Source: Cavia porcellus (lineage: Eukaryota > Chordata > Mammalia > Rodentia > Caviidae). From it: DNA of 64,000 nt. The notes below the pieces were generated by a model, which was given only the letters and a program-made list of their open reading frames with translations, was not told where the DNA came from and searched no databases. The translations under genes and the position numbers were made by a program. Position 1 is the first letter of the stretch. The number at the start of each line of letters is the position of its first letter. This document shows positions 39,982-51,529 of the stretch, piece after piece. The stretch covers positions 15,932,501 through 15,996,500 of the forward strand of contig NW_026947500.1 in NCBI RefSeq assembly GCF_034190915.1, in the 5' to 3' direction.

Positions 39982-42900
39982 CCATACAGTTTATATATTT
40001 TAAAAGAGCTGTATTTAAAAACAGTGGACATCAGAAAACATCAGGAGAAGCACAATCAGAAACGATGCACTGCCTCTGCATATTGCAACTTCCCTCTCTC
40101 ACTCAACTTGAACTGATACAGAAAAAAATAGACAAATACTTATTCACCAATCACTTCTGCTGAAATAACCATTTGGGCTGTCATTAAAAAGTAATAGCAG
40201 AACAAAGAAATGGTAAATGCCTGTGTCTGTGGATCTTTGCCTTCAAAGGGAAGGTCTTGAAGGTCTCAAAAAGCTCCTCAATTCTTGAATGCAGGAGAGG
40301 CACCTCCAGAACAAAGAGGCCGTATAGCATGCTGGGAGACATTTATTTAAATGTCACCTATGCACTGGGTAATGAGAATTGAAGGCGTTCCATTTGAGAT
40401 AATAAACCAATTTTTGTGAGAGAAGATGAAGTAATTAATTATTCAAGGACAAAGACTTCTCCTTCAACTTCATTTTCACAGGTCCAATTCTCCCTTAGCT
40501 GTTTAAATAGGAAACAGATTGAACAGCATTCACTTGTACTGGCTTAAAAAGAAAGTAGCTGTCACTGAATCAACTCGAGACTCAAGTGTCTGTGATCCTC
40601 AAAGGGCTTTGTTAGGCCCAGGGCTGACATGTGAGGTGAGCAGGCTTCCTGCTCCCTGCTGGAATGATGTGGCGGTGGACAGGCTGCAGGCCTCCAGGAT
40701 CCAAGGGGCAAACAGACAGCAGAAGCAACCCTCAGATGACTGCAACAGGAAGCGTCCTCCTCCTGCTTTTTTCTAAGCTACCTTCGCTGTGTGCTGACAG
40801 TAGCTGCAGCCCACTGTGTGTAGCCAGAGTAAACGGCCGCTGGCAGAGCGGCTAGCCCCAGACCACCAAAGCTTTCACGAGCTTGTTTTCAGAGGAGGTC
40901 CCAGTGAATATCTTGCTGCTGGCAAGGATTCTTGGAGCTGGTATTATTCACATTCATCTTCACTCTTTCAGTACCTGGCGGGTCTGGCAGTTGCATGAGG
41001 ATTTGCAGAAGCTCCTTGAAGAGACTATCAAATTTGAGGAAGGAGATGATGTTCAGCATATTCTGCTTTGTAACTGGGCTACTATTCCTCCCTCTAGGAC
41101 TTCACTCTCACAGAGCTATGTTAGATGGTGTCTATCATCTCTTTTTAGTTTCAAATGTGACATTTAGATGTAAAATGTGAGGCTTTCTGGCAATGACGAA
41201 AACCTGAGCTCTGTCTATCTATCCAGCTTTCTCTTAAAGGCCTACAGTCTCCACAACCAACAGTAGGTTTGGATAACTCATTCTGCAGGAGAACTGGCTC
41301 ACCACTGTGGAGACTGACAAGTCCCAACATCTGTGAGGTGGTTTGCACACTGGAGCCCTGGGAGCCAGCAGTGCTCTGAGCAGTGCTCAGCACACTGAGG
41401 CCCTGGGTGGGGTGTGTGTGTGATGGATACAGTCCCTCCAGAAAGGCATCTCCCGAATGGAGGAAGCCTGCCTCTTGGGAGGGCCTTGTTTTCCTTTGCT
41501 TACCTCTATAAATGCTTGTCTAAGGTCCTCCTTGCAGACACACAGTAATGAGGACCCAAATAGCTGGGTATTCCATGGCCCCATCAAGTTCTCACATAAA
41601 ATTAACTATTAATTAAAATTAACTATTTTAACAAAAAAGATAGAGAGTAGGGAAAATACGAGAGTAATAAAAGCACTGAGTCCAGGCTGGAGAGATTGGC
41701 ATGATTGTGGTGCATTTCTGGATGACCGGGCAAATGGAATCAGTATAGTAATGGTAAGTGCGGGTCAAAGCTTTGTGGAAAACAGCCCAGGGCCATGGAA
41801 GGAAAGTTTCTTTGAGGGGTGGCACCTGGGGGAAAGAGGCTTGGCGAGAACAAGCATAAATGAATACGCTTTGAAGAAAGGAAAAGGTCAGCTTGTTCCA
41901 GATTGAAGTGGACTAATGAGACCAAGACCGAAAACCGTCTTCAAGAAAGGGCCAGGGGACAGGGGCCTGGGCGCCCCAGAGAAGCCTCCTGGTCTCTGTG
42001 TCTCTGGAGCCGCCTAGCCGGCTGCTGGGGTCCTCATGGCAGCCTCTGTGGCCAGTTCCTGTGTCACTGGACAATGCTGAGAAGGACAGAGGTGCCCCAC
42101 AGGAAGGATCTGAATTGATTAACCAAGGCTTCCATTCATAAAAATCAGGAGTTTATTTAAGAAATGTCCGAGGGTCAAGCCTGTCATTCTAGGCAGCAGG
42201 GGTGTGCCCTTCTGTTGCTTATCATGTGATGAGGGAAATGCATGGGGTGGAGCGAACCTATGGACCTCAGAGCCTGGACACCTCCATAGCTCAAAGGATA
42301 CTGCTTGGGGTGGCAGGCTAGGTGCTAGGAGCTCAGGCATTTGCGTGACAGGAGTAGGATTACTTGCTAACTGCTCATTGCTTTTTAATTGAGCTTCTGC
42401 TTATTCTCCATGTATTTTGAGATGAGAACAGGCAATCCTTTTGCTTCCATTTAAGCTCAACCTGTGTTCCATTCTCCCCATGACACAAAATTCATTTCTA
42501 CACCCGCCCCTGAGACCCTGCTCTGATTGCTATCAACCCGCCTCATTCTCATGCTTTACAGCATTACTCTCCAGAGGCCACTTCTGACCACACCAGCCCA
42601 TGGTCACTTCTCTCCTCGGGTGTCTGGCACTATGTACTGTAGTGAACTCTCCCAAGATGTTCCTAGACCTTCTTGGCCTCCTGCAGGGTAAGGGTGGGGT
42701 CTTAGATTGTTTAGTGTCTTTTCCTATAGGGAGCCCTTGGAGCTGGAGATTGATCACATGCCTAGGGACAAAGCAAGATCAGCCCTGAAAACACAGAGCC
42801 CAAAACAAGCTAAGTAAACAAGTTGTTCCAGCTCCAAGAAGGCAAACAAGTTGTCCGGAAGTGAGGTTGAAATTGACATTCTTCTTGGAGTCTCTGGAGT

Positions 42901-43339
42901 ATAAAAATAAACCTGCTACAGTGGTTGAGCAGTTGCTTCTCTCCCATCAGGAGGACAAGGGCTCTGCCTGATTCCAGCTTTGTTCATATCCTTCCCCCTG
43001 CAGGCGGTGGCCACATTTCCCTGCACTTTTGCTGCATGGACAGCGAGAACAGCTGGAAATACGGAAGATAAAAAACAGCAAATACTGTCCCAGAAAGACA
43101 CAGAATTTATAGTTTTTAATATGCTGTACCTGAACAGTACTTGACACGCTCCATTTTTGTACAGAGACCCTGTATGTGGATCCCAGTTTTCCAGCCATAG
43201 CTTAACTCATTGGGTTGTAAGCTGTGGACCTCGGGGCAAGTTCCTTCACTCTTGAGTCTCTTGGTTGTCCTGTTTGATACTCTGCACTTGTTATAAGATG
43301 GGATGCCCTGGATGTTTTTCCTCCTGCTGATGAGGGCCT
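39982..43339. other. No recognisable gene; unassigned
   Basis: Several frames of 60-95 codons (for example 40519-40776, 40883-41167, 41903-42118) overlap each other on both strands and match nothing known to me. No repeat family recognised with confidence. Confidence 0.45.
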
Positions 43340-43770
43340 TAAAACTCTTCCCAGATTTTGGTGTTTACAAGTAGAAACATTGCAACTGCTTTTTTTTGTG
43401 CACAACTTTTTGGAGTATTCGTCCACGAGTTACATTGCCAGGTCATGGTATATGTTTGTGTCAATTTTAGCTAAATTGCCAAACAGGTTTTCCCAAGGGG
43501 TTGCATCCATAGGAATTCCCAATAAAAAGTGTCTTAAGAGTTCTCATCATGCCACAGCTTCACCAACAACAGAGATTGTTGGCTGTTAGAGCCTTTCAGT
43601 GGGTAGACAGTGTTTATGCGCTGTAAGTGTGATTTATATTCCCTTGTTTTCTAGGGAAGTACGGTTAGAGCTCAGTCAAGGGGGCTGTCTTGACTGAGTG
43701 CTTTTCAATTCCCTATTTCTCTATTGAGTGGAAGAGATTTCACTTCTTCATTTACAGGACCATATTTAAT
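43340..43770 (-). mobile_element. Old L1 3' fragment
   Basis: Plus-strand CTAAATTGCCAAACAGGTTT, TAGGAATTCCCAATAAAAAG, GCCACAGCTTCACCAACAAC is the reverse of the L1 ORF2 3' end (normally TTGGCGAGGATGTGGAG...). The 10-bp hairpin CTCAGTCAAG/CTTGACTGAG (43671-43698, 8-base loop) lies inside. Confidence 0.65.
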
Positions 43771-43821
43771 CTACAAAGTAAGGTATTGTTATATAATTTT
43801 TTAAAAAAGTTTATTATTTTT

Positions 43822-43905
43822 GATACAGGGTCTCTCTGCAGTTCAAGTTGCCTTGAGCTTACTTTATAGCCCATACTGGTCTCAAACTTGCAATGATCCT
43901 CCTGT
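43822..43905 (-). mobile_element. 7SL-derived SINE, partial
   Basis: GATACAGGGTCTCTCTGCAG, ATAGCCCATACTGGTCTCAA, ATGATCCTCCTG; left end of the element is missing. Confidence 0.8.
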
Positions 43906-43924
43906 ATAATATTTTAAAACAGCT

Positions 43925-44400
43925 TTACTGAAATGTGAGATACAAAATACTGAACATTTTTTTAACATATAAACTTGCTAAATTTGACACGTATAAACCC
44001 CCCATAATCGAGATCTTAAATACTTCCCATAAATACCTCCCAAAAGTTTCTTCAGACTCTTTCCTAATCCCTCACTCCACAGATTCCACTCCGTTCCACA
44101 CCAGGTCACTACAAATCTTTGGGCTGGTGTAAATGAGTTTACATTTTGCAGCATTTTACATAAATGAAACCATTCAGTATGCACTCTGTTTGGACAGGTC
44201 TCTTTTATTCAGCGTAATTATTCAGAGAAGCATCCAGTACTGTAGTTTGTCAATTAGTCATTCCTTTTATTGGTGGGTAGTTTTCCTTTGTATGGATATA
44301 CCATTATGGTTTACCTTATCATTTTCTAATGGACATTTGGGTTGTTTCCAGTGTTGCCTATTAAAGTATGAAAATTTATGTACAAGTCTTTAAATTATTA
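43925..44400 (-). mobile_element. L1 3' UTR/ORF2 end, first part of an interrupted element
   Basis: Reverse of an old L1 3' region: AGCTTTACTGAAATGTGAGA, CATAAATGAAACCATTCAGT, GGATATACCATTATGGTTTA, AATGGACATTTGGGTTGTTT then CCAGTGTTGCC. It stops at the MaLR insertion and resumes at about 45640. Confidence 0.75.
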
Positions 44401-44405
44401 CTTTT

Positions 44406-44740
44406 TCTGTGTTGTCTTGGTTGCATTTCTCACTGCTGAGACAAAAATATCCAACACTCACAAATTAAAGGAGGAAAGCTTTTTAAGCTCACAATTTGCA
44501 GAGGTATCAACCTTAGTCGGCTGGGTCCAAGGCAAGGAAGCATGGCAGAAGAGAAACAGTCCACGGCAGGGTTGCAGGAAGCAGTGAAACAGCAAGTCTC
44601 TGCTTCCTTTCTGTCTCATCCAGGTTACAAGCCTTCTGGGTGATGGCACCTGCGCCAAGGTAGGGCTTCCATCTTCAAGTCCATTCAGGAACACCCAGAA
44701 CTATGCTAATTCCAATCAGTGGACTAATTAAGTGCTGTAA
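44406..44740 (-). mobile_element. MaLR-like LTR inserted in L1
   Basis: TCTCACTGCTGAGACAAAAA then TATCCAACACTCACAAATTA is the reverse MaLR terminus. CCAATCAGTGGACTAATTAA then GTGCTG near the right end also occurs in the related copy at 56470-56995. Confidence 0.65.
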
Positions 44741-44869
44741 AGGAAATTGTAAATGGAAAGGAAATTCTTTAAGCTTTGAAAGTTTATAAGTCTGCCACTA
44801 CATTCAAAGACAAGAAAAGACAGGTGCAGTCCATTCTCATAATTCAAGAGTAGCAAAAGCTTGGCATTC

Positions 44870-45303
44870 CAATTCCCGCTGCAGACCATAATACAAGTGT
44901 AGCTCAGCGCCTTGTTATGGTAACCTAAGGCTTCACTCAGAGACAGCTCGGCTCAGTCTAAGAGGAGATTGATTCTTCCTACTCACCCTAGCCTTGACCT
45001 TCCTACCACAGGATAGGAAGTCCCCAGTGAACTTGCCTGAGCCAAACCTGTCTAGCAATGTATAACCAAACAATATGTAACCAACCATAGAAAATCTTGT
45101 TTTCAGCCTTCTTAGTACTTCCTGCTAGGTTTTGTTTTTTGTATTTTCTGTTAACAACATATATAAGTTTTATTATTGCCAAGACAGGGCTGAGGATTTG
45201 GAACTGAGATTCCCATCAGTTTGCCACCGTAATAAAGCTGTTTGCCTTGCAGTCCCTTGGTACTAAGTGTCTTCCACTTGGCCCAGTCCACTTTTCCACA
45301 ACA
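44870..45303 (+). mobile_element. ERV1-like LTR
   Basis: TATATAAG at 45160-45167, AATAAA at 45231-45236 followed by GCTGTTTGCCTTGCAG, and an end at CCACTTTTCCACAACA (45303). This spacing of TATA box, polyadenylation signal and terminal CA is that of an LTR. The left border is approximate and no duplication was found. It sits inside the antisense L1 that spans 43925-46000. Confidence 0.6.
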
Positions 45304-45639
45304 GCACCACACATGCTCAATCCAGCCAGCTCAAAGGACCCGCTTGGGAGACCATGAGTCTCTGAGGGGGAAGACTTCTAGATACAAGTCCTAACGTGGG
45401 TATTCTTTCTCATTCTTAGGAGAGGTGCAGGTCTGTGAGCACGGACCTATGGCATGCATGCTGCAGTGGGCTTGCAGAGAATTCTCTGCTGTCATGTAAG
45501 CCATGTTACCACGCTGTTTTTGCTGAACTAAAACCTCAGCATTCAGGTTTAATTGCAGGGTTGGCACTTTGCAATAAATAAGTGGGTTTTGGGTTGTAGT
45601 TTGTGCACTCTGTGTCTGAAAGGTTTGCCATCACTAAGC

Positions 45640-46000
45640 TGGATCAAAAACCTAGATTTAAATTTTTAATATACCATTTCATGTTCAGAATAGCAGTGCA
45701 CCAAAGTTCTGTTACTCTTTTCATCAACACTTCAATGGGCTGGTGTTTTTAATTTTGGACATTCTATCAGGTGTATGGTGGTATCTCAGTGTGATTATCA
45801 CTTTCATTTCCTCGAGGTTAATGATTCCAAGCATCCTTTCATGATCTTGTTTATCATCCTTCTTTGGTGAATAGTGGTTAACGTTTTTCTTGCCTGTGAT
45901 TCATTTGAGTGTTCACTTTCTTTTTATTGACTTTATTAACTTTCTTGGTGGTTAATTATGAATTTATGCATGTTAATTCAGATAAATCTACTATATTCCT
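45640..46000 (-). mobile_element. L1 ORF2 end, second part of the interrupted element
   Basis: AATATACCATTTCATGTTCA, CTATCAGGTGTATGGTGGTA then TCTCAGTGTGATTATCA and CATTTCCTCGAGGTTAATGA are the reverse of the L1 segment immediately upstream of that at 43925-44400. The two parts together form one L1. Confidence 0.7.
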
Positions 46001-46350
46001 TATGCAGTTTCTCTTAATGGCAAAAATCTTGCATGACTACAATATAACTGGGAAATTAATGTAAATATAATAAAGCAATCATATTCATTTTATGCTTACT
46101 CAAGTCAATAAATTTTATCCTAAGTATAGATTTATATGACCATAGGTGCCTTTATGATGCAGAACAGGTCCCTAATGAGGGTCTCTCTTGATACTTTTCA
46201 TATGCATAGCTACCCCTTATATCCCTCCCTAATCTACCACAGTCCATGGTGGGCAGAAGGAAGCCAGGGGGCTGTGTCTGCAGGTAAGATTTTGGTCCCA
46301 ACACTTCTTCCTTGAAATCTCTTTAGCATATGTTTTCCTTCCTTCCTCTT

Positions 46351-46440
46351 TTTTTTTTTTTTTTTAGCACCAGGCATTGAACTCATAACCTCACCCTCGC
46401 CAGGCAGCTGCTTATGCTGCTCTGCTGTATCCCCAGTCCC
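46351..46440 (-). mobile_element. tRNA-derived SINE
   Basis: Poly-T, TAGCACCAGGCATTGAACTC, GCCAGGCAGCTGCTTATGCT, GTATCCCCAGTCCC; diverged. Confidence 0.8.
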
Positions 46441-46719
46441 ATGTGTTTCCATTTCTGACATGGAATTTTGCTGTGTAGACCACATGCAACTCTCAAGCCT
46501 TCTGTTGCAAGCAGGTTTTGGTTGCTTTTGCTCTTCCCTGGCTCTCAGGGAAGTGACTGGAGATCTTGGAGAGGAGGGAGATGAATCAGAAGCTTAGCCC
46601 TCTCTGGTGACAGCATCAGTCTCTCTGATGTTTCAGAGGGAATAAATGCAGCGGGGAGAAAATCTTTTTCTGCATATACAGAGGTAGAAAAGATCTAACA
46701 AAGAGAAGTAGCCTAGGCC

Positions 46720-47080
46720 CGTCAAAAGATGAACAGATAACAAAGAAAATGTGGACCATACACAATGGAGTCCCACTCAACCATAACAAAGGATAACTCT
46801 GAGTCATTTATAGGAAAATAGATGTACCTTGGGAACATAATGCTAAGTGGAAAAAAAAAACAGACAACAAAGGTTAAATATTGCCTGGTTTCTCTTATAC
46901 AAGAAATGCAAAATATATTTTGAAGAGCAAAATAAAGATTGATAATAGGAAAGAGGGAAGTAAAGTTTGTGGAGATGGGAAGGGGAAGGAAATAGATTCA
47001 GGCATGATGTGATGTGACGTGGGGTACTGGTCTCCAAGATGAGTGTAATGCTCAGGTACTGCAAACACACTAGGAAGCAA
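46720..47080 (+). mobile_element. L1 3' end
   Basis: GTCAAAAGATGAACAGATAA, AAAATGTGGACCATACACAA then TGGAGTCCCACTCAACCATA, CATAATGCTAAGTGG and ATTGCCTGGTTTCTCTTATA follow the L1 ORF2/3' UTR order in sense. Confidence 0.75.
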
Positions 47081-49204
47081 AGCTCTAAAGGGGGGCTCTA
47101 AGAGGGAGGTGTGTGACTCGGGGGAAACAGGTGCTGCAATCTCAGCCTGCTGACAGACAGACACGGCTCTGGGAGGCAGACGTGGATGCTGGAGACCAGG
47201 ATGACAGTGTGACTTGGAGGGAGGGACACTGATGCCTGGGGGTAGCAGGGGTGGCACAGCACAAGGTCAGCTGGGTAGGGAGGTGTGGAAATAGGAGGAC
47301 AGACATAGGGTGATGTTCGGGTGGCACTGGGTCCGGGAGGAGGAGGAGGCCACCAAACCCAAAGGGAAGGCAGATGATGACAGGACACAGGGAGGCGTGT
47401 GGCATGGTCCAGAAGGAAGCAGGTTCTGCATCGGGGAGGGAAAGATGTGGCTGAGAAACCATCATGCATGAGGAAGAAGCTGATTGCTGCTGGAGTTCTT
47501 CAGGGAATCCAGGACCTGGAGGGCTGGCCACTTCTGATCAGAGCACGAGTTCGGTGCACACTTCCTGTGAGAAGCTTTGATTTAGGGGGTTTCTACGAAT
47601 AAGGGAATCATTGCTGAGGACACCACCATGCAGGCTGCGAGTGGGGGCAGTGGATGGCAGCCGCATGGATGCATGCTACAGGCACAGTTTGCTCATGTTT
47701 TGAGTGGACCCTGAGAAGTAGGTCAACCTTATATAAGGCAGTGATGAGAAACTCTGAGATTACAGGGAACAGATGTCAGCTTTGGCATCTGGGCAGCTTG
47801 GTCTGCTGAAAAGATTAAGAACAGAGAGTTAGCACGGTACCTCCTCCTCCACGGGGTATACCTGCTTTCAAAGAAAGAGAAGAGGAAGAGTGCTCCAACC
47901 TCCTTGGCCCTAAAAATTTCCATGCACTGGACAGATGCCAAGGGAATGATGAAAGTACAGGAGAAGGAGGATTAAAATCACTGGGGTAGCACAGACCACT
48001 GGTTTTCTGCAAGCCAACCTGCCCCTGAGGCTTCTATTTGCAGGACATTGCTGTGGGCCTCTGCAGATCATCCCCACTGCTGGTGAGGACTTGGGGTACA
48101 CTGCACACCCATGGCTCAGGATCCAGGACCACTGCCTGTAGCAGAGTCTCTCAGCTGGCCTGGCAGGAGGGCACTGCTGAGGGCACAGGCAGGAAAGCCC
48201 CCGTGCAGAAAGCAGTGCAGGGTGCCTCCTCGTGGGCTGCCTCTGAAGGGCCAACCCAAAGTCACAAACTCATAGGTGACCTCAAAGGAAATTCCATTCT
48301 CCCTTCCCATTCAAGGGGCAGCCTTTCTGGACTCGGGCTTGGGCTTCCTTTTGCCCAGGTCTACAGGGCTTTGGTTGCTTGGGGCAGAGCTCTCAGCTGG
48401 CAAGGCCTGCCTGCTCTGGGACTAGGCAGAGCCCTCACGGGGCACAAACTTGGACACTGGAGCTGGAGACCAAGGGAGGCCTGGGCCAGCCTCAAGGGAC
48501 CTCTGCACAGCTGACAAGGTGGGGGGAAGGGGGTGTCCTGTGGGGAGCAGAGTCCTGTGGTGGAACCTGATGAGGGATGGCAGCAGGGGTGGGGGACCCA
48601 GGACAGTGCTATCCTGGGAATCTGTGAGTCCTCACTACCAGAAGTACTGCTAGGCCTGGGTGCAGCCTCTTTCATGAGATACCTGTCAACGACCTATAGG
48701 GGCAACGTCCTCATGGCATTTGTCAAAAATAAAATTTAAAACTACGAATTGTAGTGCAGTGAGTTTCAGACCACACTCTGCCTCACACTTGCCCTGGCTG
48801 TTGGCCCAGATGCAGCTTGCTGGACTCCACCTTCAGGGCATCTTAGTCAGCAGTTCCAGCTCAGAGCTGCAACAATGTCTCTGATGACTTCTCCCAGGAG
48901 CCAGGCTTTGGCCCCAACCACTGCTGTAGAGAAGACAGGATGAAAGGAAAAGGAGGCCCTTGAAGAACACTGGGCAAAGGTGCATCGTTTCCTCACTGCT
49001 TATCTGCTAATTCAGGCCTCTCTGGATCTGGCTGTGGCTCTTGCTTGGTGATGACAGGTGTTCTGCAGATGCAAGCCGGATACTGAGGTGCTGATCCTCA
49101 CAGGGAGGGAGGGAAGCAGGCTGCGTACTGTGCAGGTTGCAAAGTGCACGAAGGTGACTGTAGTGGCCACTGACTTTCCTTTATTGCCTTTATTTCTTGG
49201 AAGA
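47081..49204. other. No recognisable gene; GC-rich, possible plus-strand transcript end at 48.73 kb
   Basis: Frames up to 158 codons (48038-48514) occur on both strands, as expected from GC-rich DNA, and none is recognisable. AATAAA at 48728-48733 follows a unique-looking GC-rich stretch and could end a transcript, but nothing else supports one. Confidence 0.35.
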
Positions 49205-49258
49205 AATGCATGGGGACTCCCTGGCGCACAGGGAGGAATGCATGGGGACTCCCTGGCG
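49205..49258. repeat. Short tandem duplication, period 32
   Basis: AATGCATGGGGACTCCCTGG then CG occurs at 49205-49226 and 49237-49258, separated by 10 bases. Confidence 0.95.
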
Positions 49259-49531
49259 TGCCCCTGCCCTGTTGCATGCAGCAGGGTCTGCCCTTGCCTA
49301 AGTGGCCGCTGGACAAAGGGCCCCTGACCCTCACACCATGCCCTGTCTGGGTGTGGCGAGCGATTTTTGCCCACTTGGAATTTGGGCAAAGGCCAAGAGC
49401 AAGCCTGTGCAATCCGAACTGCAGAGACACAGTGAGCACCTGGTTGAAGGGGTCTTGTCCCATCTTCCCAGGTCTGGAGAAGTCCAGAAGAAGGGTTGGG
49501 CTTCCTCAGAGTGAAAGGCTGGGTTTGTAGC
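49259..49531. other. No recognisable gene
   Basis: Overlapping short frames on both strands only. Confidence 0.45.
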
Positions 49532-49896
49532 TGTTATGGTTGATGTACTGTGTCAACCTGAGAAGTTTAATTGAGAGACTCAGCAGGAAGCTAAGGTTCT
49601 TACTTTGTAAACATCCTCATCCTGTGCAAAAGGAGGGCTAGGAGATTTTGTGAGTGTGATACCTGCCCTAGAGGGTGGGTAAGGTCTGTGTACAATATAA
49701 GGAAGGTAAAGAGGCTTATTATTTCCCCTCTGGCTGCTGCCTTGAAAGGCTACCCCAGTGCCGTGCCACCCTGCCTTGGAGCCAGCTGAGTATGGACTGA
49801 AACCTCCACAAACTTGTGAGCTAAATAAACCTTTCCTTCCTTAACTTTGGGTGTTGGGTATTTTGTCCCAGCAGCAAAAGAAAAGTAACCAACACA
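49532..49896 (+). mobile_element. MaLR/ORR1-like LTR, full length
   Basis: TGTTATGGTTGATGTACTGT start, TATGGACTGAAACCTCCACA, GAGCTAAATAAACCTTTCC, GGTATTTTGTCCCAGCAGCA and GTAACCAACACA end; 365 bases. Flanks GTAGC and GTGCC are at best a worn duplication. Confidence 0.85.
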
Positions 49897-50151
49897 GTGC
49901 CTGAGCCAGCTTTTTCTTTGCCTTAGAAAATGTGTATTTGCCTCAGCTGTGTTTCTTCCACCCAAGCACAGAGGGGCAGGCCATCACAGTTTGTTACAGT
50001 GCTTGTCCCACCTGAAACTGTAGGTCACAGATTGCCAGGGACTTCACCCCAGACCTACTGGATCAGAGAACAGGGGCATGGTCTGGCAGGCTGGGTTTTA
50101 ACAAACTCTCACCATATAGAGGGTTCTGATAGGTGCAGCTTCTGAGTCTGT

Positions 50152-50335
50152 TTTTTTTTTTTTTTTTTTTTTTTGTTGTTGTTTTTTTAATTTGAAATGG
50201 TCTTGCTATGCAGTTCTGCTGGCCCCGAATTCACTGTGTAGCTCATAGTGATCATGGTGACTCTTGCTGATCCTCCTGCCTCAACCTCTGGAGGGAGTGC
50301 TGGGATTATAGGTGTATACCACCATGCCCAGTTTT
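50152..50335 (-). mobile_element. 7SL-derived B1-like SINE
   Basis: Long poly-T, GGTCTTGCTATGCAGTTCTG, TCCTCCTGCCTCAACCTCTG, GTGCTGGGATTATAGGTGTA. Confidence 0.9.
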
Positions 50336-51529
50336 CTGCCTGTTATTTTATCAAGTTGCTAGGTAACGTGGATGCTTCAGATCCACGGCCTACTATTGGA
50401 ACCTTGTTGATCTTCCATCTTAGTCCAGGCTGCTATGAAAAAGATAGATCTTAGGCAAGCAGAAAGGGGGCCGAGTGAAGGAGGTAGAGGGGAGGGGACA
50501 TAAGAAATGAGCTGGTCACACACATGTACCAGCCTTCCACCATAAAGGTATTGATGATGTACTGCAAACTTATAACAAAAATAAAAGAGAAGAGCTCCTT
50601 AGCCCGGGCAGCCAGCAGACACTGAGCACACAGTGCCAGGACCCTGGGGGACCCAAGAACCCTTAGGTGTGAACAGCAGTACCTGTTCAAGACCAAGTTG
50701 CCCCTAGTGCAGTGACTGCTGGAGAAGGGTTTCCAGGCCCATCTATGGTGCCTCTCACTGCATCCTCTCAGCCTGGTCCTTGACTCTTCCCTGGATTGTT
50801 GTCTCTCTCCTCTCTGAACCCCTCCCTTCTCAGCCCTTCTCAGAGCTGCACGGTGATGGGTAGGTTTCAATGTGTGAGCTCTGGAGAGAAACAGGTGCAG
50901 CCCGCAGAGACTCCATGGGCCATCCTATTAACCCATGGACCCTGGGGCTCGACCACCGAGGCCCTGGGCCACTGTGCTGGTTCTAGGCTTGGAGCTGAGA
51001 CTTGCTAATCACTGGCTTGCTGCTCCTCTGATTGTTCAGGAAGAACAGAGCTCTGGAGCCTAGAGGGGGGGCAGGCTCTTGGAAGGACCTAAGTGAAGGG
51101 GATGCAGAAAGAGGGGCTGGAGAGCAATGGCCAGGATTGGGCTGCATCAGTGAACAAAATAAGTTTTAATTGTGAGGTAAAACACGTGTTGTGTGCTATC
51201 TAAAAACATTTCCTGGAACTGAATTTGAAGAAAACGATGCTGGTTGAAATTACATAGAAGTGAAGCTAAGTAATGTTCTATAATATTTACAGCAATGTGG
51301 AGTGCGAAAACACTAATGTGGCTCAATTTTAGCACAACTGCTCTTACAAAAGGGTGAGTGACACAATCAGCGGAAATCTCCTACACCCTTGCAGCTTAAA
51401 TTTAATGTAGTTTCGAACATTTAAAAAAGGTTGACACTTACTAATCCTGCATCTGTTTTTTTGCTGATTCATCTATTTCAATGAATGCTTTCTTTGACAA
51501 AATTATTTACTGATGTCCGAAAATAAACG
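50336..51529. other. No recognisable gene; flank of the CpG island
   Basis: The 139-codon minus frame (50451-50870) has no recognisable product. 51.15-51.5 kb is AT-rich and drops sharply into the CpG island. Confidence 0.45.

Noticed and set aside
48038..48514. 158-codon open frame
   Set aside because: GC-rich region with equal-length frames on the other strand, no recognisable domain, Ser/Gly/Leu-rich composition; treated as chance.
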